Source: Rotaria socialis
Lineage: Eukaryota > Rotifera > Eurotatoria > Philodinida > Philodinidae
Assembly (NCBI GenBank): GCA_905331475.1
Contig: CAJNYU010002676.1
Span: forward strand, 1-64,000
Length of the DNA: 64,000 nt
Reading direction: 5' to 3'
The notes below the pieces were generated by a model. It had not been told where the DNA came from. It searched no databases and was given only the letters and a program-made list of their open reading frames with translations. The position numbers were made by a program, and so were the translations under genes. Positions 50,219 to 61,500 of this stretch are shown in pieces. The number at the start of each line of letters is the position of its first letter. The stretch's first letter is position 1.

Positions 50219-50559
50219 TATTGAAAATATTAAAGATTTATTTGATATATATGGTTGAATGATTGTACAATATGAGTATCGATTAGAAATTAACCAATAG
50301 AAATTGAGACCACATCATCATCGTAAATTATTGAAATTTGTTTATAATATTTGATGAGCTTTTATTTTAGGTTTTCTTTGGTAAATTTTTGTAAAATAAA
50401 TATTTAAAGATATGATCGGATTTTGTTTGTTGGTTGATTGTCGCCACATATGTTTTCCTAGGCAACGACAGAATGATTTATGTAATGGAATAATTTTTGA
50501 CAATTCATTATGAATTAACATAAATTAATCATTGATTGGAAATAATAGAAAAAGTGATC
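50219..50559. promoter_or_regulatory. Shared divergent promoter region, TMED / BBS8
   Basis: These 341 bp separate two start codons pointing away from each other and so must contain both promoters and 5' UTRs. A GTCGCCACATATG-to-GGCAACGACAG stretch (about 50440-50470) is the only GC-richer block; part of it (GTTTTCCTAGGCAACGACA) loosely resembles an X-box half-site of ciliary genes. Inference from position. Confidence 0.4.
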
Positions 50560-52603
50560 ATGCGAGATATTGATCCATTATTCCAAGCGATGAGTTATTA
50601 TCGTCGTCGAAAATTTGAACAATGTGTTGAAATAACAAGTACTCTATTAGAAAAAAATCCAAATGATCAAGTAAGAATTTGATTCCATGAAAAAATTCGA
50701 TAATCTTGCTTGTTATCTTGAACATAAATATAAATTTGAATTCTAGGTTGCATGGCTACTCAAAATGCGTGCTTTAACTGAACAACTTTATGTTGATGAA
50801 ACGGAAGTAGCCGATGATGGTCTTGCTGATATGTTAGATGATAATGCTTTTCATCAAACACCAATGCCAGGTACATCTATGCGGCAACCAACAGCGAATA
50901 CTAATGCTGGCATGTCAGGGCCCAGTCCAGCAATGAGACCAACAACGATGGCAGGTCGGCCAATAACTGGTATGCTTCGATTAAATACTCAATCAACACA
51001 AGGTGGTAAAAGTATGGAAAATGCATTAAAAACTGCTCGTACAGCTGCTACAGCAAGACCTGTGACAACAGCAACCGGTCGTTTTGTACGAATTGGAACT
51101 GTAAGTTATTATTAAAAAGATTTTATCACGTGAATCAACGATTTCAATAATAAATGAAAATATTCAAATGACTTTCTTAGGCATCCATGTTGAGTACTCC
51201 AGATGGTCCATTTCTGCAAGTGGGTCGACTTAATTTACCTAAATATGCACAAAATCAAGCGATCTCACGATCACTATTTGAACATTTATTTTATCATGCC
51301 AATGATGTTCGAGCGGTAGGTGAATCAAGAAAAGTTGCTTGCTTTCGCTATGTTGTTTTTTCTTCTTCTTCTTCCATATAAAGGCTCTTCAATTAGCGAC
51401 ACATGCTAATGAAGTATATCAAAATAAAGATTGGTGGTGGTTGGCACAACTTGGTAAATGCTACCATCGGTATATTAATATCAATACATATATTTAGTTT
51501 TATATCTAAATATTTAATTTTCAGTTTAGATATGATTCGTGATAGTGAAAAACAATATGTGATTTCATTAGAAATACAACCTATGGTTGATACATATTTA
51601 TATTTATCTAGAATCTATCTTCGTCTTGATCAACCATTATTATCAATAACTAAACTTCAAGAAGGATTAGAAAAATTTCCTTTTGAACCATGTTTAATTC
51701 AAGCAATTGCACGCATCCATGAAGTTTGTTAACGATGTTTCTAGAGAAATTTCTTTCTACAAATATTTTGTTTTCATTCATTTCTCATAGGGACTTAATG
51801 ATATGACACAAAGTATTGAGTATTATCGACAAGTACTTAAATTAGATAATACAAATATTGAAGCTATAGCATGCATAGCTGCTAATCATTTCTATAATGA
51901 ACAACCTGAAATATCATTAAAATTCTATCGTCGTCTTTTACAAATGGGTGTAGCAACATCAGCAATATTTACAAATATAGCATTATGCTGTTTTCATGCT
52001 CAACAATATGATATGATTGTTGCTTGTTTTCTAAAAGCATTAGGGTGTGCTACGTCCGATGATGAACGTGCTGAAATTTGGTATAATATCGGTGAAATGG
52101 CATTAGTATGAGATTGATTTGATTGTGTTTGTTTTTTATTTCGTTATTTTTATTTTTTTATAGTACACAACAGATATTAATCTTGCTATACAATGTTTTC
52201 GTTTGGCACTTGTTCACAATAATGATCATGCTGAAGCCTATAATAATTTAGGTTTAGTCGAATTACAAAGAGATAATAATGAAATAGTAATAGAGAAGAT
52301 TCTTCTTATAAAATAAATTTGAAATTATCGTTTTTCTTTCTAGGGTCAAATCTATTTACAAACAGCTCAAAGTCTTGCGCCACATATGTTTGAACCTTAT
52401 TATAATTATGGTAAATCGATGTATGAGGTAGGAGACGATAATTATTTTTATATGAAAATAATAGATTTGTTCTTTTTCTTTATTAGCAAGGTGACTTACA
52501 AAGTAGTTTTCGTGCTATTAAAAGTTCACTTGATATTTATAAAAATCATGCCGATTCAAAACATATCTACGAGGAGCTGAGAAAAATGTTTTCAGAATTA
52601 TAA
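50560..52603 (+). CDS. TTC8: BBSome subunit BBS8/TTC8 (9 exons)
   Basis: Exons 50560-50670, 50747-51100, 51181-51315, 51384-51469, 51525-51723, 51791-52105, 52164-52286, 52344-52427, 52487-52603; 507 aa, all in phase (human about 515). The N-terminus DPLFQAMSYYRRRKFEQC is typical of BBS8. It is followed by DNAFHQTPMPGTS and GRPITGMLR, the RPxxG-type linker of the family, and FVRIGTASM. TPR repeats fill the rest, for example LATHANEVYQNKDWWWLAQLGKCYHR, VDTYLYLSRIYLRLDQP, SIEYYRQVLKLDNTNIEAIA and AEAYNNLGLVELQR. BBS8 is part of the BBSome coat that moves membrane proteins in and out of cilia. Together with CFAP96 it shows that the organism is ciliated. Confidence 0.96.
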
Positions 52604-54718
52604 TGTTGCTGTCTTTTTTCAACGAATTTTCAATTGATTTTTATTATTTATGAATATAGAAAAAACAAACTGTTTTTTAAACTATTTTGCTACTGTTTAA
52701 TAAATCATAATGAATGTTTAGTGATTATTTCAATCATTATAATAATATATTATCATGCAAAAAACCAAGTGTAGAATGATTAAAGATATAAATTATTCAA
52801 ACTTCTTTATTGGGTACACTAGTTGTCCAATAGTCTACGAGATATGTGTTCGTTTTGCATCCTATTTCTATTTCGATGATCATCGAGCATCCAGAAGTTT
52901 TCACACAAAATACGTTAAATTGTGATAACTCGATTTAACTCTATCGTTTTATTTTTAAGTTGTTTATAATGTCGTAAAACAAATAAATAAAAGATATCTA
53001 TTTTTGCTTGACATTTCCTGAATAGCTATCTCATTAATCGCCATGCGTACACATTTTTTGGTACAAAAGCTTTCCAAAAAGAATAGTTCTCAAAAGACTG
53101 TTAGAGTGTACGATCCGTTCCCAAGTATAAGAAATATATAATCAGAACATTCTAATCGTAACCTAAATCAATTCGTCTATTTATCTAGTAATAGGAGTCC
53201 GTGCATTGTATGCAAAGAACATTGACTCTATTCAGCTAACATTAACACTTTCTTTACGACAGCAAGCTGAAAGAGAATCTACGCATAGTATGTACTGAGG
53301 TATTTGACCTATGGGATATTTATGGCCTATTTTATTTGAGCATACTAGAAAACTGCAAGACTATTACATTTATGATACGATCGTTGTTATTGATGATTAA
53401 AATTTTTAAATTAGAAAAAATTTCCATGATCAGAAAATATTTGTCTTGTATTACATATTAAATTGGCGATATATGATTAGCAAAAAACGAAGGTCAATGC
53501 ATGCTCGTCGAAGACAATTTCATATGCTGAATAATTCAACTGTAACAAAATTACATCAAGCGTCTTAAATATCTCGATCATGACTGCAATCAAAAGAAAG
53601 CATTCTGGCACGTGATTTCTCAAGCAATACCTCATCATTTGAGTAGATTTTTATTCCTTTCTTTCTTCCTTTCGGCTGGATTGAATGCAGATTCGCTAGT
53701 TATATAAGGAGAAATAAATTATATATGATCAAATTAATCTGCTAGGCAAGTCCAATATACTATTATTTTTGAATATAGAGGATATCGAATATTGTACAAT
53801 AATTTTTGGATCAGTAAAATATTATTAGTTTTTTTTCCTATGTAAGCTGTCGAGTTCTTTCCAGCTTAAAAGAAGAAAAACATAAAATCCATCCTTCCGA
53901 TGTAGCTATGAAGTTGTTCATGCATGGCATACAATACGAATCCTTCAATTTGCATACGCTACGAACAATCGTCACTTTCAATTAGCTATTCTTGGTGGTG
54001 ACAATATTAATTTGATATAATTATGACCGATTTTCTCAAGTTATATTTTATAGTTTTTGACTGTAGGTCATACTATCTTAAAATGAATAATCAACTTCTG
54101 CTGTAGTATTGAATGAATTTTAGTAATTTGTTTTTCATTGGCACATTCTGAAGGAAGAGTAGTTGTACAATAGCTACTGATGCTCATGATTACTTTGATT
54201 TCTACAATTAAAACTCAAGGCTAGATGCCTCTATCTCCAAAAACAAAGAATCGATTCAAGTGGAAAACAAAAAAGGATGTAGCTGATTTATTTACATAAC
54301 AACCGTAGTTCTCTCCTGAAAGCATGTACAGCGTTTTAAATTTTTTTACTTTTTTGGCACAATTATAACTATTCTAGATTTAAAGAGATTGTTTCCGTCT
54401 CTTGTCACAGACTGTACTATATTAATATGATATTCTAAGTATTTAGAAATGAAATTATTTTTGTACAATATTATTATTGCTCTATACTTTATAGTATTCA
54501 AAATATTTTCAGAAGAATTTAGGATATTACTCGGCACGTTCTTCGTTGTAGTAGAAGTCAATAGAAATTACCAATCCAATTTATCGTAAATGCATATTTT
54601 TCTTTACATCAATATAAAGAGATTAATGAATGCAATGTCTGCTATACAATATAATTATGGATTCTGTATCTTGTCTCGCATGACTACCTGAAAACGTGAC
54701 ATTGAATCGCCGATCATT

Positions 54719-54769
<51 letters not shown>

Positions 54770-55045
54770 ACATATCGTGTTGATTTCAATCATCATCAAT
54801 AAAAAATTTTAGTCTATTTTTCTTGACGATATAAAAACATATCTTGACAGCCGTCGCATTCATTTTTATACGTTCTCTACGATTATGAATGCCGAAGACA
54901 GCTTATGCATTCATGACAAAAGTCGCCTTTTGATTTTGGCGTATCACCAACTAATTTATTTCAGAAAGATTCTTTGTCTAAACTATCATGTACCTCATTT
55001 TTTTGTTTGGCTACAAGATATCAAAAGAAAACAAACAAATAGGTA
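52604..55045. other. Intergenic region with long AT microsatellite
   Basis: No gene is supported. Two coding-like but isolated fragments (about 53480-53568 and 53850-54010) may be old pseudogene debris. A long AT run lies at 54722-54766. Confidence 0.5.
54722..54766. repeat. AT dinucleotide microsatellite, about 22 units
   Basis: The longest uninterrupted simple repeat in the window, followed by GTATACATAT. It is self-complementary and can extrude as a hairpin. Confidence 0.9.
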
Positions 55046-56880
55046 CTATTTACCATTTCGGATTAATCCGTTTAGTTGATGCCCATTTATCACAATACGA
55101 TTTATAAAACAAATGGAACAAATAGCAAGTACAAAACTTGTGACAATATATGAAAGAGTCGATTTAAATATTAACATAATATAACCCATGACCAATGAAG
55201 AAAGAATTTGTGATGCAAAATATGTACTATCAAGGATACCTAATATGGTACCTATGCCGTAGGTTTGAATTTTATGATTATCAACAAAGTAGATCTATAT
55301 ATGAAAATAGATAAGAAAAAAGTAATTGAATATTGAAAAATAACATAATTACTTCTCTATTAGCATGATACACCATCACAAGTGTATAAGGTATTGATGT
55401 TAACGATGCCATGCCAAGACCAGATAGTGATGCCATAATGTTAACAATAATTATACTTCTTGATACATAAATAACAACCATAGATAATGCAAATACAAGC
55501 ATACCAAATGAAAATGTTAAATGAACGCCGAATCGATTGATAAGCGGTTTAATTAACGGTGCATAAAGTGCACCAACAACACAATGCAAAAGTAAACCAT
55601 ATGAACCGGCGCGTATGCCTTGATCATATCTTAAACGTTCTTCAGAAAATTCATCGGCATTTGGATCACCCATATAGATCGTTTGGCCAACGAAATCGGT
55701 AAAAAATATATTAAATGTCATTATTGCTGACCTAATTATATCGTCAGAAGAAAAATGCAATAGTATAGAAAAAGAAGTTTTCAAAAATTTTTCATATCGA
55801 AACAAACCATGAACAGCATTCAGCTAATGTTAAACGTCGTAAAACAAATGGCATTGTAATTATAGTTCTAACTGACTTTGATATTGAAGAAAAAATACTT
55901 TTAAAAATTTCAATAGGAAATAAATAATTACAATTATTATGAATATCATCTAATCTTAATTGTCCATCCAAATAATCGTTCATTGTCGAAACTTTTTCAT
56001 TAGCTGATATTAGTGTACAACAAAGGGTTATAGAAAAAAATAATAAAATTACGATAAATGTTGACTTTTCTTGTCCTTGTATGTAATTACTAAGAAATGT
56101 TTGTGTCCAATCAGTTGCGGTAATTAAATACCCAAGACATCCGCCTTTGAAAAGAATAATCAAATGAAAAATTTTACTCGACTATTTTTATTTTCAATTA
56201 GTTTTTTTTTTTTTTATTAATTAATTTCATCTTCTATTTACCAAATGATGTCATAAATGAATATACATAAAAGCATGACGATTCTTGAGATGTACCTTTG
56301 CATACATCATATATTAAAGATTCACACGGGTTGAAGCACGCTTGAGCAGCAAAGTCAAATAGAATACACGTAACTACTAGTAAACCGATGCCTATTGAAG
56401 GCGCTTGAAATATTTCACCTGAAAGCAAAAAAAACAAACGATGAAGAGAAAAAAAGAAATTTATTTTCTTTTTCGTTTTTAAAAGATTTTTTTACCGATT
56501 GCTTCACTTTGCGGAATTAAAATGAGACAAAATATAATTGCTAAACAAAATCCAAGTATGAATGGACGTCGTTTTCCAAGCGGAGATCGACAATGATCAC
56601 TAGAATGACCGATACCTGGACAAAGAAGAAAACCTAATAATGGGCCACAGCCCATGATCCATGTCATTGAAGATTCTGATATTCCAGCCTTAAGTAACAT
56701 TGGTGGAATAAAAGTAAATGCTGATGCTGTACAAAACTCTAATCCGCATACGAGTGATGTGATAATAATTAGACGGAAGAAATCATCATGAACGGTTGAC
56801 TTAATTAATTTCATATCTTCATTTACAATATTAATAATAATTGATATAAAAATGAATTCATCAAGTAATCTAAATGACAA
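55046..56880 (-). CDS. Sugar-type MFS transporter, SLC45 family (5 exons)
   Basis: Exons (minus): 56880-56496, 56418-56242, 56144-55808, 55731-55353, 55294-55046; 508 aa. Twelve hydrophobic segments are expected. The first is LIIITSLVCGLEFCTASAF, and loop 2-3 carries the SLC45/SUT-like motif CRSPLGKRRPFILG with its RRP core. PGIGHSSDHCRS precedes it, as in SLC45A1-A4 and plant sucrose carriers. Later come FDFAAQACFNPCESLIYD, LYAPLIKPLINRFG and, in the last exon, a GIGTILGILDSTYFASQ-type helix. SLC45 proteins move sugars or protons at plasma or organelle membranes. ATG 56880 is the first in-frame start; the N-terminus before helix 1 has an extra hydrophobic stretch (FIFISIIINIV), so a start at a downstream ATG (EDMKLI) is possible. 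Confidence 0.87.
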
Positions 56881-57688
56881 GAGCGACTACTCGAAGTATG
56901 CGATTATAAGCGAATGTTGCACGTGTTATTTTAAGGTTTGCTTACATACCTGTAGATTTTTTGTTCTTTTTAAAAACGACGGGTAAAGTTATAGTAAATA
57001 ATGTACTGACAAATGTACGGTTCAGTTACTAGGAAGACAGAAGAATTGCCACCAATACAGCAATACAAAATAAGGGAAAAAGAAAAGCGGCAAATATGTG
57101 ACAGCACACTAATATTCTCTGATGCAAACAAACAATATGCTGTCCATCGGAAAGTAAACGCAAGAAAGAATAAAAAACTAAGAGACTCTTTGTTTATGCT
57201 TATACGTTCGATTTTTTTCTCTTTCTATTTTTTGTCAAGTCAGCCATAAAAACTATTTGCAACATATTGGCAAGAAGCTAATTGATACAGCTGCCAATTG
57301 TATGTGCCCTTCGAAGATAAATATATATTGTGATATTGCTCATTGTATGGTCTATAACACTCTTATGACGAGTACGGATTCATTTCTATTCAAGATACTC
57401 AGGAAGAAAAGAAACAAAAAAAATCTAAATTTGATACGAGTAAATCATATCATTTACTGCCAATGCCACACTTTTCTTTTCAGTATTAATCTGTTACGTG
57501 TACTGGTGTAATGAAAAGAAGAAAAAAGAATTGATCCTATAGGTAATAGAGAAGTACGTGAAAATCAAAGTGAAATTGTCATGACTGGTTTCTTATTTAT
57601 TTGATCAAAGAGAATGACAGAGCTATGTAGGATATACAACATTCAAAGTTTATTATTTTTTGTTTTGAAAATAGTTTTTTTAGTTAAA
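56881..57688. other. Intergenic region
   Basis: About 800 bases between the SLC45-type gene start and the stop of the next minus-strand gene. Two 78-84 codon open frames on the plus strand lack any support. Confidence 0.5.
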
Positions 57689-58555
57689 TCAATATGGTGC
57701 ATATGGCGCATTGGGTATTTGATTCACCCATGGCATCTTCTGTACTTCAACAGCAGGATATTCATGATGAATTTGAGGTTGCTGAGGTTGTGCAGGAGCT
57801 GGATAACCATAGACAGCGCATTTGTTTACTCTAATCTTACACACAATATAAGTAATAATATAAGTAAATGATATTGTGCACGCTACACCTATGTTTTAAA
57901 AACAAATGTAACAGTAATACAGGAAAGAAAATCTTTATTTTTAGTTTACCAGCACATCCAAGTTGAATTTCAAGAAGAAGCTTTTTTGAATCATAAGGTG
58001 TATAGCTTCGAAATATTGGAATCATTTGTATTAAATAATTTAATGATAAAACCTGTGGCTGTTCTGAACATGTTGGTGTTAACCAACATGTAGTTGGATT
58101 CATAATAAATATAATATCCAATGCTATTAAAGCAGCTAAAGTAAGTAGCGTTAATAAATTCCACATAAATGCACATGTTGATGCGCCAATAGTTGTTACA
58201 CAACATGCTGAAATCAATTTTTTTTAAATTTACAAAGATATATTTTTTGTTTTTAGTATGAAAACATACCTGTAGAATAAATTAAAATTATATTAATAAA
58301 AAGTACAAAAGATGTCCAAACACCGCCAAAAAGATTTGTATGCCAAAAGTCAACTAAAACATTGCCAGCTTCAGTCAGCAAAATAGCCTAAAGACAAGAA
58401 AACTTCAATGACAAAACTGATAAAAAATAAATATCGTTTACCACTGCAATGACCGTTTCTGTACTCGAGATAAATCCGAGTAAGCAACGTGGCCATGCGC
58501 GCTTCCACGCAAGATTTCGTTCAAATTGAGCTTGAAGTATTGGATCAATAGGCAT
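57689..58555 (-). CDS. Four-transmembrane protein with Pro/Tyr-rich tail, apparent 1-nt frameshift (4 exons)
   Basis: Exons (minus): 58555-58442, 58387-58271, 58207-57950, 57888-57689; about 229 aa if one missing base is assumed. The segments include a start MPIDPILQAQFERNLAWKR, TM1 around CLLGFISSTETVIAV, then AILLTEAGNVLVDFWHTNLFGG. TM2 is TSFVLFINIILIYST. TM3 is LLTLLTLAALIALDIIFIM, followed by a loop with Cys (TTCWLTPTCSEQ). TM4 is VACTISFTYIITYIVC, before a tail with PAPAQPQQPQ and NAPYAPY. This is a tetraspan layout (MARVEL/MS4A-like), but I do not recognise the exact family. In exon 2 the frame breaks at about 58318-58322, where GGTGTTGG should carry one more T to read G-V-W. With it, the exon has 118 nt and all phases agree; without it, a stop follows. 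Confidence 0.6.
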
Positions 58556-61500
58556 ATTTTATTCTCATTAAATGAATACCAATTGGATTTTTCTATGCCA
58601 AATTACTGTCTCAATCTAGGAAAAAACATCGTATGTTTTTGTCTCATCATGGTACTCAATGCATTATTCATGTTAAAAGATAAACAGAATAGGGGGAAAA
58701 GGATGAAGCAACTTGTTTAATTTTTTTCTTCGAATAGACAACAAAACTTTTTGTAATCAAATATTAAATAGAATGTTTTCATTCGATATTTACTCCACAT
58801 GTCGACTAATTTAATCGTGCAACTCTCTCTGAATACTTATCAAAGTGCAAAGATCAATTGTCCTATTAGTAACTACTCATTTTATATGACTTTGTAGTTA
58901 ACACCTACTTTCTTGCTTTTTCTTTCTAGGAAAATGTAGATGACAAGTAGATTTTATACTCGAGAAAAAGCAGCATATGTGACTAAATGCGAAGAAAAAA
59001 ATAGAGGCAGCAGCAGAAAATGCGAAAGGAGAAGCTGAAAAATACTTCATAAGATATCAGATGAAAAAGAAGAGCTTTGTCTCGTTTGACAGCTGTCTTA
59101 TTTTTGAACATCACCGTTAACATTTCAGACTATAGAAAATGAAAGTTTCTTTTTTTTCTTCCCTTTTCATGAGCTATTTCTTGTGGAACTGCAAAAAAAG
59201 GAAAGTCTTCTTATCATACTCATAATCGTGCTGAGAAGAAAGGAAAAAAGAAAAGGATCATGAAAACTCCTAGATAAAATAGAAAGAGTTTATTGTCATC
59301 CTTAAAAATGAAAGGTCTGTAGCTTGACTATGTCATTGCCACATTTAAGATGTAAAACAAACAAAACGTAGCACTTTAAAACAATTAAAATTATGGATAA
59401 CTACGATTGCACATAACAATCCTCAAATCAACAGACACGTAGATCATTCTGGAAACTCATGTGAATGCTTAAAATATTGAATATCAAAGTACTGAGGTAC
59501 ATTTTGAGATCAATAGGATTGACAATATTCATTCACCTTAAACTATGTGCGTTCATTTCAGAGGTGTCAATAATGAAAGTACAAAGTATACGTACTAAAT
59601 GCAGATGCTTCTGACTTAAAGCTTGTTAGCAATAATTCTGACGTATGCGTCAGAAACATTTTTTGAATCCACTCTATAGAATGTTTACCTGCTTACGCCA
59701 ATTTTCGCTAAATTTGCTTTTGATCTAATAATGGCAACGTTTTTAATTTGAGTTGAAACAAGTACACGTAACTTTAAATTATAATAATCGTCAGGTTTTC
59801 ATAGAATTAAGCTTATTATTTTTAAAATAGAGCTTGAATATTATTTATTTATTAATGCTTTCAACCAATAAAATTAAAAGAAATAGTTAATTCATATAAT
59901 AAAAAGTATCAAAACATTGGTTCTCTTCGCACTCAATCGAATAGTTATACTGTTTAGTTTGCTTTAAAAAAAATTCTGGAGCAATAAATATTCTTGCTCG
60001 TTTGCTTTTACGTTTTGCAGATGTAAAATGGGATTTGTTTACATATTTTCATTTCGCTTGAATAATAATAATTTTCACTTGAATTGTTATGATACAATTC
60101 TGGATAAGTAATACTAATCGTATTTTTTTACTACTGAATTCTTGAAGTCATGACTAATAAATCTCAACAGCTATAATCGATGTCACACATCATAACGAAG
60201 TATCATGCCGGACAACGTTCTGAACGCTCAAATCTAAAAAAGAACAAATACTGTCCAACTAACTGACCTATCATACTCAAAATGAATCAAAAATCAAATC
60301 ACAATCTTTATGAGATATATATCCATGCCAAGATAAAATATATAACCAGGTTGTAAATAATCAGTTTCTTTTAAGAAATCCTTTTGACAAAATAGAATAC
60401 GTGCTATATATTTCCTATATGCATGAAATTGAATTTGAGACTACTGACGAAGCTTAGCTCACGTATTATCAATTGGATCACATTCAAAAATACAAATACC
60501 TAATGATCGATCAAATCGATCAATAATTCATTGAGCATTCTTCCGAAATTCATCGACAACTCTTTCAACATTACAATGGACACATACGAGTGATCGAAGC
60601 CGATGATGAAGGTTAATACGTGTTGAATTAGATGTATGTCGAATGTTTAAGTTGAAAAAACAATGCACGAGTATCAAATATATTAAATGGTTTACATTCT
60701 AAATATTTGGTCTTTCAAACTGAGATATGGGATGAAGGATAGAAAATACGACGAGAAAAGATATTAAAAGAAGTGAAAGACGAAGATAATGTCACGCGAG
60801 AATTCATGTGATTGCACTAAGATGTATATGATTAATCTCAGGACACTAAGGAGAGAATAGGAAAGGACAAAAACTTCTAAAATATCCTAATCTTCAAAAT
60901 CAAACGATCAATCAAAATATAGATCAAGTTATGTGTGAGTTGAATATAGTTAGAAATTTCTTTTCTATTTCTATAATGGAATCTAATTAAATTGAATTAG
61001 CTGGCATGTGAAATAATAGATCTTATGAAAGATATCATTGAAATATTTTGCTCAATGATTAGTATTGATTTTCTTTGTAATTAACAGTTATATGAGCCAA
61101 GATCTACAGGATCAATATTTTTCTTTTAGTATGATATCCGATAATTCTACTATGTTGGTATATGAACCATGTCTTTATACTGATCTAGATTCTAGAAAAT
61201 TTTCTTTTAGAGACTTAAAATATTTTCAGCTTACATTTGTAAATTAGTTCTTTTGCATAAATATGATCGTCCTTTTTGTGACCTTGCTTCCTGAGTTTTA
61301 TTTTCTTTTTCACGAATACAATGAATGAGATAATGGGCTTAATACAAAGAGTATGTAAACTAATATTTTCTCTCACTCACATTGAATCTTTAGATTTTGG
61401 TCTCCTTTACATGCTTCACACCCATGATAGTTTTATCTTTAATTATATAAAATCACGATACAGACCACAGGAAATAAAATAACTCAAAATTTGAAATATA

